The notes beneath the pieces are model-generated. The model made no database searches and had not been told where the DNA came from. It worked only from the letters and a program-made list of their open reading frames with translations. The translations under genes were made by a program, and so were the position numbers. DNA of 64,000 nucleotides, from positions 1 to 64,000 of the forward strand of contig NZ_JAGTJJ010000043.1 in the NCBI RefSeq assembly GCF_028435365.1, given 5' to 3'. This document shows positions 31,402-40,684 of the stretch, piece after piece. The stretch's first letter is position 1. Every line of letters begins with the position of its first letter. Source of the stretch: Polyangium jinanense. Its GTDB lineage: Bacteria > Myxococcota > Polyangia > Polyangiales > Polyangiaceae.

Positions 31402-32442
31402 TCAGGGTGAACAGAGATTATTCACGCACTTGCCCGATGCACATTCGTCAGCGTTCAAGCAGACGGTCCCGTTAGGTTGCTTGCAGAGCCCAGTTGTTTG
31501 GCCGCTTGGGATGACGCAGATGTCGCTCGCGCAGTTGGAATTAACTAAGCATTGCCCCCCGTTCGGAGCTCCCCCACCGCACGTCCCGTTCATGCCACAT
31601 ACGTTGCTGTCAGCACAATCGCCCTTGTTACCCGCCGGTACATCAAAACAATAGCCCACTTTTCCTGGCAAATCGCACGCCCGGCAGCCGTCAGCACATT
31701 GTTCATTGCAGCATTCCCCGTCCGCGCAGAAGCCACTTTTGCATTCACTAAGGTCGCCACAATCGGTGCCATCGCATTTGAGGAGGCATTTCCCCCCACA
31801 GTCGACCCCTGTCTCGTTGCCGTCCATCACACCATTGTTGCAGCCGAAGCACTTATTCTCGAAGCAGCGCCAAGTGTTTCCCTGTTTGCAGTCTGCGTCG
31901 TTGATACACTCGACGCACACCCCCATTCCATCACAAATACCGACGATCTCATCGGTGCACGGCTGCCCCGCGATGATCGGCTCCACGCCTGGACCATCCA
32001 TGTCGCACACGCCGACATAACAGGGCCCCGGGGGGATGGGTAGGTCTGCCATGTTCGGCTGCGTCGTTGCGACTCCATTCCCCACGCAAACCTTGTCCTG
32101 ACAGTCCCCCTGCGCTTGAAATACGGGAGGGAGGATCTCTCCGGTCTGGCAATTGGGCGCGCATTGACCGTCGAGGCAAAACCCTGCGTGCTGCCCGAGG
32201 GCGCACGGCGTTCCATCCGGGGCCGGAGATGTCGTCACGACTCCACTCACGCAGGTGTCGATGGTGCACGGATTGCCATCTTCCGGCAGCAGCTCGCACG
32301 TCCCTTCCTGTGCGATCAACGTGTCGATGTCCGCGCCACACCCTCCGGCCGGCGCCAAGAAGACCATCGTCCCAAGGACCAGAAGGGAAGCCGCGCCAAG
32401 GGTAAGTCGCTCCGAAGTCGCTCCGCGTCCGCTGCCTCTCAT
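31402..32442 (-). CDS. Cys-rich lipoprotein (copy A)
   Basis: A 346-residue predicted lipoprotein with lipobox PAGGC (Cys35) and more than 40 cysteines in EGF/TIL-like short modules (DGTPCALGQHAGFCLDGQC, VDCGGKCLLKCDGTDC, CCNEQCADGCRACDLPGK). Such modules occur in myxobacterial Cys-rich surface proteins. ATG at 32442 is chosen because GAGGGG precedes it and the signal peptide fits; an upstream ATG would start inside a non-conserved stretch. It follows the TPR/PEGA gene by 7 bp. Copy B at 33503-34603 is a diverged duplicate. Adhesive or matrix role is inference. Confidence 0.8.
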   Translation of the reverse strand: MRGSGRGATSERLTLGAASLLVLGTMVFLAPAGGCGADIDTLIAQEGTCELLPEDGNPCTIDTCVSGVVTTSPAPDGTPCALGQHAGFCLDGQCAPNCQTGEILPPVFQAQGDCQDKVCVGNGVATTQPNMADLPIPPGPCYVGVCDMDGPGVEPIIAGQPCTDEIVGICDGMGVCVECINDADCKQGNTWRCFENKCFGCNNGVMDGNETGVDCGGKCLLKCDGTDCGDLSECKSGFCADGECCNEQCADGCRACDLPGKVGYCFDVPAGNKGDCADSNVCGMNGTCGGGAPNGGQCLVNSNCASDICVIPSGQTTGLCKQPNGTVCLNADECASGKCVNNLCSP

Positions 32443-32449
32443 GGTCCCC

Positions 32450-33475
32450 TCAAAACGTTCCTGCGACGACGAGTCCTCCGAGGGACGGGACAATCCTCAC
32501 GGCTCCCGCTCCCTGCTCACTGCTCTTCTCGTTCGGCTTCGTGAGCCAGAGCGCGACCGTGCCTGCTGCCGCGAGGCCACCGACGACATACCCGGCGATG
32601 GCGACGCCCGTGTAAGCATCGCGGTCGTCCACGAACCCGACCAGAGACGAACATCGAGGATCCGAGGGGCCCGTGCAGACGGACTGCCCCTGCATGGTGT
32701 TCTGCCTGAGCCGTTCCACCTCGGCTTCAACATCTGCGTTTTTCCCGGCCGCCGCTACCGAGAAGCCAATGCCGAGCCCGACCCCCACGGCGGAAAGCCC
32801 CATGCCGGCCCACAGGGTCATGTTTCGCCATCCTGGCCCTCCGGCCTTTGACGGCGCGTCCGACGGCGTCGACGCCCCGAGCTCGATCCGAAGCTCCAAG
32901 GGCGTACGTTCTCCTTCATTCAGCGTCACGGTTTGCTTCCAGGTCGGCGTCCCGGGCGCCTTGACGACGACCTCGTGCGACCCCGGGTTCACTCTCTGCC
33001 GGGCACCAAGCTCCGACCAGGGAATCGCTTTCCCATCGACCGCGGCCTCAACAGTGCGCAAGGGCAGCCCCGATACCTGGAGGACGAGCATGGGAATCCG
33101 CCCATCGAGCCTCTCGAGCGCCTCGCGTGCCTGTTGACGCGCGTCCGTGAATGCTTCCGGTTCGCCCGGCTTGACGGGCATTTGCGTGATCTCGATGATG
33201 ACCGCGCGGGCCTCGACGAGCTGTCCGAGCTGCGCGTGTGCATCCGCGAGACCGATCCCCGTGGTGGGGACGTGCATGATGTCGTGTGCCTTCTGGAAGA
33301 ACTGGAGCGCGCCCTTGGGGTCGCCCGCGCCGAGCTTCTTGCGGCCTTCGAGGAGAAGGGTGCGGGCGGCGAGGCGGTCGGCTTCGGTGGGGGCGGCGCG
33401 GGCGGGGAGGGTGGGGAGGAGGAGGCTCCCGGCGAGGAGGGATGCGAGAAGCGTGGTGTGATGGCGGGTAGGCAC
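32450..33475 (-). CDS. TPR/PEGA-type periplasmic membrane protein (copy A)
   Basis: A 341-residue protein. After a signal peptide (MPTRHHTTLLASLLAGSLLL, cleavage near ARA-AP) a TPR-like helical part (about 30-130; KKLGAGDPKGALQFFQKAHD) is followed by a PEGA-like beta domain (about 130-205; VEAAVDGKAIPWSEL, SHEVVVKAPGTP), then two membrane segments (about 225-245 and 295-315). Short Cys loops near residue 265 are shared with copy B. Family members are common in Sorangium-type genomes. It is coupled to the Cys-rich lipoprotein gene. Function unknown; envelope scaffold or trafficking is possible. Confidence 0.82.
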   Translation of the reverse strand: MPTRHHTTLLASLLAGSLLLPTLPARAAPTEADRLAARTLLLEGRKKLGAGDPKGALQFFQKAHDIMHVPTTGIGLADAHAQLGQLVEARAVIIEITQMPVKPGEPEAFTDARQQAREALERLDGRIPMLVLQVSGLPLRTVEAAVDGKAIPWSELGARQRVNPGSHEVVVKAPGTPTWKQTVTLNEGERTPLELRIELGASTPSDAPSKAGGPGWRNMTLWAGMGLSAVGVGLGIGFSVAAAGKNADVEAEVERLRQNTMQGQSVCTGPSDPRCSSLVGFVDDRDAYTGVAIAGYVVGGLAAAGTVALWLTKPNEKSSEQGAGAVRIVPSLGGLVVAGTF

Positions 33476-33502
33476 GGTCAGACCATCAGGGAGCGGAGCG
33501 GA

Positions 33503-34603
33503 TCAGGGGGAGCAGAGGTTGTTCTCGCACTTGCTGGACGCGCATTCGGCAGCGTCTATGCAAACGGTACCGTTAGATTGTTTGCATTTTCCGTCTTGGC
33601 AGATCTTGCTCGCACAGTTGTTATCGACCGCGCACATTTCCCCGTTTGGAGATCCTCCGCCGCACGACTTGTTCGCCCCGCAGACGTCCGAGCTATCGCA
33701 GTCGCCCTTGTCACCTGCGGGAACATCGAAACAGATGCCCAACTTCCCAGGCAGGTTGCAAGCTCGGCAATCGCCGCCGCATGCCTCGTTGCAGCATTTG
33801 CCATCGGAGCAATAACCACTCTTGCATTGGTCGGGATCGCTGCAGTCTGCGCCATCGCATTGGAACGCGCAGTTGCCTCCGCAATCCACTCCCATCTCAT
33901 TTCCGTCCTTCAAACCATTGTTGCAATTGAAGCACTTGTTGTCGAAGCAGCGCCAAGTTTCCCCCTGTTTGCAGTCCGCATTCTCGATACACTCGACGCA
34001 CGCCCCCATGCCATCGCAGACCCCCGTCGCATCGCCTCCACAGGCCTCCCCAGGGCCTTGGGGCTCCACCACCGGTTGGCCCATGACGCACGTGCCTACA
34101 AAGCAGATAGGATCGTCTGGGCTTGGCGTGTCCGTTGCGTTTTCCTTTGTCGTTGCCGTCCCATCTGCATCGCAAACCACATCCTTGCAATCACCCATGA
34201 TTTGCTGAGCGAGAACGGTGGCCTCACATCTGTCGTCGGCACCGCACGCATACTGGATACACTCCGTGTCCAGGGGACAATCCGACTCGGCGGCACAGAT
34301 ACAAGTGCCAGGCATGCCTTCGCAATCGAGCCTGCACCTCCCCGATGCGCACTTCCCTGCATTGGTCCCAAAATTGCAAAGTATCCCATCCGGCAGCGAA
34401 GGGAACCCCGCGGCACCACCGATACACGTATAGCCCGTGCAAGGATTGTTGTCATCCCGCGCCGGGTCACATCCGCCCGCCTGGTTCGCGTCCACCTCGA
34501 CGGTCGCCGTGCATCCCGCCCCCTGCAACACCGCGGCCCCGAACCCCAGGACCAACCCCGCAAAGCTCAACGAAACGAGCGCCCGGCGATTCCGACGCAA
34601 CAT
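33503..34603 (-). CDS. Cys-rich lipoprotein (copy B)
   Basis: A 366-residue lipoprotein with lipobox ending at Cys31 (LQGAGC), related to copy A throughout. Shared blocks: DADGTATTKENA (variant), VCDGMGACVECIENADCKQG, WRCFDNKCFNCNNG, CNLPGKLGICFDVPAG and a closing CASSKCENNLCSP. GGAGG lies about 13 bases before ATG 34603. It starts 28 bp downstream of the TPR/PEGA copy B stop. The pair is one half of a tandem duplication of a two-gene unit. Secreted and disulfide-rich; partner of the PEGA protein by context. Confidence 0.8.
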   Translation of the reverse strand: MLRRNRRALVSLSFAGLVLGFGAAVLQGAGCTATVEVDANQAGGCDPARDDNNPCTGYTCIGGAAGFPSLPDGILCNFGTNAGKCASGRCRLDCEGMPGTCICAAESDCPLDTECIQYACGADDRCEATVLAQQIMGDCKDVVCDADGTATTKENATDTPSPDDPICFVGTCVMGQPVVEPQGPGEACGGDATGVCDGMGACVECIENADCKQGETWRCFDNKCFNCNNGLKDGNEMGVDCGGNCAFQCDGADCSDPDQCKSGYCSDGKCCNEACGGDCRACNLPGKLGICFDVPAGDKGDCDSSDVCGANKSCGGGSPNGEMCAVDNNCASKICQDGKCKQSNGTVCIDAAECASSKCENNLCSP

Positions 34604-34631
34604 CCTGCACGACCTCCGTACCCTCGAACCG

Positions 34632-35678
34632 TCAAAAGCAACCCGACACCAGGAGCCCACCCAGCGTCGGCGTGACCGCGACGTTCTTGCACTTCGTCTC
34701 GTCTACCGTCGTCTTCTTCGGCTTCACGAGCGCAATCGCGACCGCGCCCGCTGTCGCGAGCCCACCCACGATGAACCCGGCTCGCGCCAGGTAGGCATAC
34801 GTATTCTGCGTCTCCCCAAGCTCGACCATCTTCCGGCAGCGAGGATCCGTGACGCCGCCTGGACAGATCTTCTCCGTCGTCAAGGTCCTCTCCCGGAGGT
34901 ACGCGATCTCGTCCTCGTACTCTCCGGACTTCATCGCTGCCGCCACGGAGAAACCAATCCCCACCCCGAGCCCGACCACCGCGAGGCCGACCGCTCCATA
35001 AAGCGACGGCTTTTTCCACGGCTGCTCCTCCTCGATGACCTTCTTCGGCCCCTCGACGCACGCCGGCACGAGCTTGAGGTCCACGTCGAGCTTCGCCCCG
35101 GCCGCGAGCGCAACCTTCTGGCTTACCGGCGTTTTTTCGGGCGACCTCGCCTCGATCGTGTAGCTACCAGGCTCCACGAAGATCGGCCTCTCCACCGGCG
35201 CCTGCCCGACGCTTCGTCCGTCTACGAGCACCTCCGCCCCCTTGACGTCCACCGTCACCCGCAGCGTCCCTATTTGCGCCGTCGCCTTGTCGAGCAACTG
35301 TTGCACCGGCTGGCGCGCCGCCGCGTTGCCACTCGTGTCGTTCCGCAGGAAGTACTCGAGGTGCTCCGCCGCGTCACGATAGCGACCCAGCTCGAGCTCC
35401 GCGTTCCCAAGGTTCACCGCGATTTTCGGCCTCGGATCCAGCTTGAACGCCTCTTCGAACGAGGCTCGCGCCTTCTCCCACTGGCCTTTTTCCGCTGCCT
35501 TGATCCCGACGTCGTAAAGTTGCTTGACTTGCGGGTTGACAGCGGGTTGCGCCGACGCGCCGCTCGGCACGGGAGCAGGGGTCGACCCCGTCGGGCCTTG
35601 CCCAGACGCGGGCACGGCTACCAGCAAAACCATCGTGGAGATCGTCGCCCTGAGCATGCTTCGCCGTGCGGTCTTCAT
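34632..35678 (-). CDS. TPR/PEGA-type periplasmic membrane protein (copy B)
   Basis: A 348-residue paralogue of copy A with the same order: signal peptide (to about residue 26), TPR-like helices (about 50-125; AEKGQWEKARASFEEAFKLD), a PEGA domain (about 135-205; GAEVLVDGRSVGQAPVERPI, SYTIEARSPEKTP), and two membrane segments (about 225-247 and 300-320) around a loop with CPGGVTDPRCRK. The PEGA pattern VDGRSVGQAP is much clearer here than in copy A. It sits upstream of Cys-rich lipoprotein B, mirroring copy A, and downstream of a kinase gene on the same strand. Confidence 0.84.
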   Translation of the reverse strand: MKTARRSMLRATISTMVLLVAVPASGQGPTGSTPAPVPSGASAQPAVNPQVKQLYDVGIKAAEKGQWEKARASFEEAFKLDPRPKIAVNLGNAELELGRYRDAAEHLEYFLRNDTSGNAAARQPVQQLLDKATAQIGTLRVTVDVKGAEVLVDGRSVGQAPVERPIFVEPGSYTIEARSPEKTPVSQKVALAAGAKLDVDLKLVPACVEGPKKVIEEEQPWKKPSLYGAVGLAVVGLGVGIGFSVAAAMKSGEYEDEIAYLRERTLTTEKICPGGVTDPRCRKMVELGETQNTYAYLARAGFIVGGLATAGAVAIALVKPKKTTVDETKCKNVAVTPTLGGLLVSGCF

Positions 35679-35754
35679 GTGTCCTGCGACGGTATTGTTC
35701 CGCAGTTCGTGCGCACCAACAAGAGGCCTCGTTCTCCGCGCACGTTCTTCCCGC

Positions 35755-37683
35755 CTACTTGCACTTCCGAAACAGCCCTACGCCCGTGCAAACAGGCGTC
35801 TTCTGCGCCGGCTTGGCCACCTGCGTCGTCGGTTTCGTCGTCGGCGCCGTGTACGTAGACGTCGGCGCGTGTGGTGTTGCGGCTGTCGCCGCTGCCGGCG
35901 GCATGGGTGCCGATGCGGATGTAGCCGTCACTACCGGCGCCGCCGTCGCCGCCTCCGACGGCCCCGCTGTCGGCGCGCTCGAAGCCGTCGGCTGCGCCGT
36001 CACCTCCACCTTCACCGGCGGCCTCGGCAACTCCTGCACCGCCGGCACCGCCGCCGCGCTCCTCGCAGCCTCCGGCGTCTCCCCGGCTCCGTTCGACGAC
36101 GCCCCGCCCGAATCGACGTTCCCCGCATTGACCAGCAACAACCCAACCACCCCGATCGCCGCCGCCACCCCGACCCCCATCACCCCGAACAGCACGCCCT
36201 TCCTTCGCTTCGGCCTCCCCGCCATCATCGCCGGCCCCATCATCGGCATCGGCGCCGCTGGATACCCTCCCGTGCCATGCGCGAGTGCCCCCGCCGCCGA
36301 CGTCGTCCCCGAGGGATCCATCGTCGGCAGCCGCGGCATGTGCGCCTCGGTCACCATCTGCGTCTGCCCGTTCGACGCTTGCTCCGGCACCACGCCTTCC
36401 AGCGCCACATACGACTGCCGATGGGCCGCGAGTGCCTGCTGCATCTCCTCTTTCCACGCGGGCGCCGGAGACGCGACCGGCAGATTCGGCTGCAGGAGCT
36501 GCGTCCCTGTCGACGCATCCTCCCCACGCGCCGCCTGCGGCGCGCGGCGCCGCATGTCCATCAGCATCCGCCCCTGCAGCGGCAGCGTCGCTGCGAGGTC
36601 GCTCTCGTCGTCCTCCTCGGGCGTCGAGCCCATCCCCGCGCGCGGCATTGCGCCCGGCAGCGGCGCGGTCGCGTCCATCGGCGTGAACGTCGGCGTGCGC
36701 TGCGGCCCCGTTGCCTGCGGGATCGGCTGATCCACACCCGTGAACGTCGGCTTGCGTTGCGGCCCCGTTGCCTGCGGGATCGGCTGATCCACGCCCGTGA
36801 ACGTCGCCTTGCGTGTCATCGGTCGCGGCATGCCCGCGAGCATCAACAACGCCCGCGACACCTCCTCCGTGCTCGCATACCGCTCGTCCCGCTTTCCCGC
36901 CGTGCAGCGCGCCACGATCGCATCGAGCTCCGGCGGCACGTCGCGCACCTTGCTCGAAGGCGGCGGCACCGGCGTGATCAAGATGTGCCGGATGACATCC
37001 TGCACCGAACCCACGAAGGGACGCCCTCCCGTGAGCATCTCGTACACCACGATCCCGAGCGACCAGATGTCCGTGCGGTGGTCGAGATCCTTTCGCATCC
37101 CCACCTGCTCGGGGCTCATGTACGCGGGCGACCCCACGGCCGTGCCCGTCTGCGTCGCGACGCTGTCGACCGAGTCGAGATTCTTGCACACGCCGAAGTC
37201 GAGGATCTTCGCGACGAACGTGTCCTCGGGCATGCCCTCCTCGCGGTGGAGGAAGATGTTCGCAGGCTTCAGATCACGATGGATGACCTGCGCGGCGTGC
37301 GCGACCGCGAGCCCACTCGCGACCTCTCCCGCGATGCGCGCCGCGATCGCCGGCTCGATGCGCCGCTTCTCCTTGAGCATCTCGCCGAGCGTCTGCCCGT
37401 GCAGGAGCTCCAGCACGAGGAACGGCTCTCCTTGCGGCGTCTCGCCCACGTCGAAGATCTGGACGATGTTGCGATGCCGCAGCTTCCCGCACGCCCGCGC
37501 CTCGCGCATCAGGCGCTGGCGCAGGTCGTTCGTCAGGTGCTCCTTTTGCTGCGGCAAGATCAGCTTGAGCGCGACCCTGCGGTTCGTCGCGTGGTCGAAC
37601 GCCGCCCACACGGCGCCCATCGCGCCCTTGCCGATCTCCTGTTCGAGCCGGTACTTGCCGCCGAGGAGGTCGCCCGATTTCAT
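35755..37683 (-). CDS. Ser/Thr kinase with 19-residue repeats and extracytoplasmic tail
   Basis: A 642-residue Hanks-type kinase. The domain spans about 8-275: GKGAMGAVW, VALKLIL, HRDLKPANIFL, DFGVCKNL and MSPEQV. The juxtamembrane region (about 300-345) holds two and a half copies of a 19-residue repeat starting TFTGVDQPIPQATG, with multiple Thr that could be phosphosites for FHA proteins. One membrane segment (about 515-540; RKGVLFGVMGVGVAAAIGVV) is followed by an Ala/Pro/Thr-rich tail and a closing CTGVGLFRKCK. It is a paralogue of the neighbouring kinases. Likely operon partner of the TPR/PEGA and lipoprotein genes downstream. Confidence 0.93.
   Translation of the reverse strand: MKSGDLLGGKYRLEQEIGKGAMGAVWAAFDHATNRRVALKLILPQQKEHLTNDLRQRLMREARACGKLRHRNIVQIFDVGETPQGEPFLVLELLHGQTLGEMLKEKRRIEPAIAARIAGEVASGLAVAHAAQVIHRDLKPANIFLHREEGMPEDTFVAKILDFGVCKNLDSVDSVATQTGTAVGSPAYMSPEQVGMRKDLDHRTDIWSLGIVVYEMLTGGRPFVGSVQDVIRHILITPVPPPSSKVRDVPPELDAIVARCTAGKRDERYASTEEVSRALLMLAGMPRPMTRKATFTGVDQPIPQATGPQRKPTFTGVDQPIPQATGPQRTPTFTPMDATAPLPGAMPRAGMGSTPEEDDESDLAATLPLQGRMLMDMRRRAPQAARGEDASTGTQLLQPNLPVASPAPAWKEEMQQALAAHRQSYVALEGVVPEQASNGQTQMVTEAHMPRLPTMDPSGTTSAAGALAHGTGGYPAAPMPMMGPAMMAGRPKRRKGVLFGVMGVGVAAAIGVVGLLLVNAGNVDSGGASSNGAGETPEAARSAAAVPAVQELPRPPVKVEVTAQPTASSAPTAGPSEAATAAPVVTATSASAPMPPAAATAATPHAPTSTYTAPTTKPTTQVAKPAQKTPVCTGVGLFRKCK
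36681..36816 (-). repeat. 57-bp direct repeat inside kinase gene
   Basis: About two full and one partial copies of a 57-bp unit encode the juxtamembrane Thr/Gln/Pro repeat of the kinase at 35755-37683. The copies are nearly identical in DNA, which suggests recent slippage. Confidence 0.7.
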
Positions 37684-37862
37684 GGTCTTGCAATCATTCC
37701 ATGAAAGCGAGCGCTGTCACAAGAATTTTGTTTGCCGCCCTGCTCCGCTCACGAACCTATGGATTTCCTCTGAGGTTCCCAAGACGATGCCACATTGGTC
37801 TGGGCGCGCGTTCAGCAACAGCACATGTTCGGGGCGGGGAGCCGCGCGGCGCTGCGCGTGAT

Positions 37863-39227
37863 CTATCGCGCCAAACCGAGGATGATGGCCACACCGACGC
37901 CGAAGGCCACGAGGGCGCTCACGGCGAGGCCCAGGATGGGCGAGGGCCGCCGCTTTTTTGACGCCGGAGCGATGCTCGACCTTGCGACAGACCTCTCCAC
38001 GTTCTGCACGGATGGCGGCGGCGGGGGGCTCGGTGGAGGGGCGGAGCGTTGTGCTTGCGCGAGCACCGCACGCGCGTCGATCATCAGCGCGGTTCCGCGG
38101 GGACCCGTGGCAGGTTTCGCGGGCCCAGGCCCGAGAATCGCCGTCCCTGCTTTCCCAGCCGGCTGCGCCTGTGCCGACGAGCGCGACAAAGGCATCGTCG
38201 TATCCACCGCCGGCGCCGCCGTCCAAGGCTGCATCGGGAGAATGGGCGCCGGGGCGACCGGCGCCGGGACATTGTCCGGCAATGGCATCGTCGTTTCGAG
38301 GTTTGCCGGCACCTCCGGGATCACCGCGGCGGGCGCGGGAAGCGCCATGGCGCGCTCCGCGAGACCGACGTGAATCCGCGACGCATCGTTGGGGCCCACG
38401 TAGGCCTGGAGCAGGCGCTCGACCACCGCAGCGGATGCAATACGTTTGGCACGGTCACGCTCGAGGCACATCGCCACGACGTCGTCGAACGCCGGCTCCA
38501 CGTGGCGCAGGATCTCCGACACGCGAGGGATCTTGCCGGTCGCGATACGAATGACGAGCTCCTGCCCCCCTCCTGGAAAGGGCCGCGTGCCCGTGAGCAC
38601 CTCGAAAAGCACGACGCCGAGCGACCAGACGTCCGTGCGGGCGTCGAGATCCCGCGCGGCCATGATGGCCTCCGGGCTCATGTACGCCGGAGACCCGACC
38701 GCGCCGCCGACGGCCGTCACGAGGGATTCGTTCACCGCCGCGAGGTTTTTTGCGACCCCGAAATCGAGGACCTTCACGACGAGCCCTTCGACCCCGGCCT
38801 CTTGATGGAGAAACACATTGGCGGGTTTGAGGTCCCGGTGAATGACGTTCACGGCGTGCGCAGCCGTGAGCGCGCGGGCAATGTCGCGCCCGATCTGGGC
38901 GGCGAGAGGCTGCGGAAGTCGACGTTTCCGAAGAAGCAGCTCGGCGAGCGTTTCGCCGGAGAGGAGCTGCATCACGAGGTAGGGCTCCCCCTCGTGCGTC
39001 TCCCCGATGTCATAGATCTCGATGACGTTTCGGTGCGCAATGGATCCGCAAATGCGGGCCTCACGGAGCAGGCGGTGACGGAGGTCCTCCGAGGGCTTGG
39101 TGAGCAGCTTGATGGCCACGCGCCGCTGGGTCGTCTCGTGTATGGCTTCCCAGACGACACCCATGGCACCTGCGCCAAGCTGGCGCAGAAGGCGGTATTT
39201 GCTCCCGAGTCGATCCCCGGACTTCAT
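37863..39227 (-). CDS. Ser/Thr kinase, tail-anchored
   Basis: A 454-residue Hanks-type kinase with the domain at about 8-270: GAGAMGVVW, the Lys of VAIKLLT, HRDLKPANVFL, DFGVAKNL and a divergent MSPEAI. After a Pro/Ala-rich linker with TTMPLPDNV and DTTMPLSRSS segments, a single C-terminal membrane helix (about 432-452; ILGLAVSALVAFGVGVAIIL) ends the protein, leaving almost nothing outside. It therefore lacks an extracytoplasmic sensor and may be activated by partners inside the cell. It resembles the kinase at 35755-37683 and both read in the same direction, 179 bp apart. Confidence 0.92.
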   Translation of the reverse strand: MKSGDRLGSKYRLLRQLGAGAMGVVWEAIHETTQRRVAIKLLTKPSEDLRHRLLREARICGSIAHRNVIEIYDIGETHEGEPYLVMQLLSGETLAELLLRKRRLPQPLAAQIGRDIARALTAAHAVNVIHRDLKPANVFLHQEAGVEGLVVKVLDFGVAKNLAAVNESLVTAVGGAVGSPAYMSPEAIMAARDLDARTDVWSLGVVLFEVLTGTRPFPGGGQELVIRIATGKIPRVSEILRHVEPAFDDVVAMCLERDRAKRIASAAVVERLLQAYVGPNDASRIHVGLAERAMALPAPAAVIPEVPANLETTMPLPDNVPAPVAPAPILPMQPWTAAPAVDTTMPLSRSSAQAQPAGKAGTAILGPGPAKPATGPRGTALMIDARAVLAQAQRSAPPPSPPPPPSVQNVERSVARSSIAPASKKRRPSPILGLAVSALVAFGVGVAIILGLAR

Positions 39228-39337
39228 CCGGCGCGTCCTAACACCGGGGGCTCTTCCTCGACAAGTTCTGTGCAGATGCCAACAAGCGCGCCGAGGTCGG
39301 CTGCCAAGCAGCGAGGGCGAGCGGCGTTATCGTTGCC

Positions 39338-39682
39338 TCAAGGCGCCACCTGAATATCCTGGATATGCACGTCCTTGACCCCGCTCTCGTCCACCGTCAC
39401 CGTGGTACTGTGAAGTTGGGTGGCACCGCGATAGACCTCGAGCGTGTAGGTTCCTGGCGGAACATCCTGGAACCGGTATGTCCCGTCATTGGCTGTGCTC
39501 GTTACCTTGACCCACGCCGGCTTGGGCTGCGATGGTATGAGCTTGACGTTCAGCTCCGCGATACCTTGACCTTTGTCTTGGCTCGCGATCCGGCCACGCA
39601 ACGTGAGATCCGCGGCAGCCGCGCTCGACGATACCAGGAGCACGATGATCGCGGCGGCGAACCGTCTGCGAGTTCCAATCAT
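39338..39682 (-). CDS. Secreted carboxypeptidase-regulatory-like beta-sandwich protein
   Basis: A 114-residue exported protein with a signal peptide (IGTRRRFAAAIIVLLV, cleavage near AAA-AD) and one CarboxypepD_reg-like/SdrD-B-like domain: LRGRIASQDKGQGIAELNVK, then DGTYRFQDVPPGTYTLEVYR. These domains are structural or adhesive. ATG at 39682 is chosen because the signal peptide fits and AGAAGGGC lies upstream; ATG 39703 and TTG 39721 are other options. It follows an unknown membrane-protein gene on the same strand by about 70 bp, possibly as a pair. Confidence 0.75.
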   Translation of the reverse strand: MIGTRRRFAAAIIVLLVSSSAAAADLTLRGRIASQDKGQGIAELNVKLIPSQPKPAWVKVTSTANDGTYRFQDVPPGTYTLEVYRGATQLHSTTVTVDESGVKDVHIQDIQVAP

Positions 39683-39755
39683 GACTCTGCCCTTCTGATT
39701 CATGTGCAATGGTCCGGGCAATCACGAAGAGGTCGCTCGAGCAGCATTCGGTCGG

Positions 39756-40259
39756 TCAATTTATTGGCTTTTCAGGGGAGTCGATCAATACCTTCGGGAG
39801 CTCGTACTCGCCATTTTTAAAATTCTTGGGATCGATGAACTCGGTGTTCACCAGGGTTGCGTCCTTGATGAACAGCACCTTGTACTCTCCTCTGTCTCTG
39901 TCCACACTCGGTACGACGAGTCTGAACTTACTTCCCCCCCGAATCGTTTCGGTATTGACCACGGCGTAGACGTCGATGGCCGCATTGTCATATTGTACCG
40001 CACCCAGGATTCGCAAAGGTTTCGAGAGCTCTGCGTGCCGCCATATGGGGTAGATGAGCGGAACGAAGCCGAGCGCGAACAGCGTCAGCGCCGGGATGTT
40101 GGTCTTGAAGGTTCCTAGCGGGGTCTGCACTTCGGCGACTTGCTTCGTCTCTCGATCGATATAAATTTTCTGCTTGTAAAGCATCACGATGCCACCGATC
40201 ACCATGATGGCGCCGGAGAAGCTCGACAGGTAAAACAGCGGCACGATTGCAGGGTCCAT
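39756..40259 (-). CDS. Two-pass membrane protein of unknown function
   Basis: A 167-residue protein with two membrane helices (about 6-27, FYLSSFSGAIMVIGGIVML; and about 54-72, FKTNIPALTLFALGFVPLIY) and a C-terminal soluble domain (about 80-167) of beta-strand character (AIDVYAVVNTETIRGGSKF, EYKVLFIKDATLV). GGAGAGAAG lies at the right distance before ATG 40259. Codon use is less GC-biased than in neighbouring kinases, as also in the small exported gene downstream. Function unknown; the pairing with the beta-sandwich protein hints at an envelope role. Confidence 0.7.
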   Translation of the reverse strand: MDPAIVPLFYLSSFSGAIMVIGGIVMLYKQKIYIDRETKQVAEVQTPLGTFKTNIPALTLFALGFVPLIYPIWRHAELSKPLRILGAVQYDNAAIDVYAVVNTETIRGGSKFRLVVPSVDRDRGEYKVLFIKDATLVNTEFIDPKNFKNGEYELPKVLIDSPEKPIN

Positions 40260-40684
40260 CGCTTCTCTCCAGGCCGAGGGGCTGGTCGTCACGGTCGACT
40301 CGGCGCTGCAACGCTTTCGTGCAGCTTTCGTTCCAGTGGGAGCTAGGACGATGGTTGCGCTCGGCAGTGGGGCTACGTTCCGAGAACGAACCTTGCCGCT
40401 TACGGGGGCACCCGCAGGGACGCATGCACGGGCGGAGACGGTAGCTCCCGCTTCCTCGTCGGTGAGCGGCGTAACCACGCAACACCTTGCGCACCTCGGC
40501 ATCGCTCGCGTGCTCGTCGACGTACACGCACCCATCGCTGCCGAGCGCGAGCGTTTGGTGGCGCGCCCACCGGAGCAAGCTGCGGGTCCCGCGCTGCGCG
40601 CCTTCCTCGGGGCTTTCGTTGTCGCTGCCATCCATGTAGCTTCCCAGCAAACCAGCCGGGGGGACGCTGCTGCACGAGGATGGA
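40260..40684. other. Unresolved 425-bp stretch, possible decayed gene
   Basis: No frame is convincing on either strand. On the minus strand a frame from ATG 40635 (DGSDNESPEE, then LALGSDGCVYVDEHASDAEV) has strong GC at third codon positions for about 55 codons and then loses it near 40470, as if a frameshift or decay ended the coding signal. A relict lipoprotein-like gene is possible. Promoters for the two flanking genes must also lie here. Confidence 0.3.
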
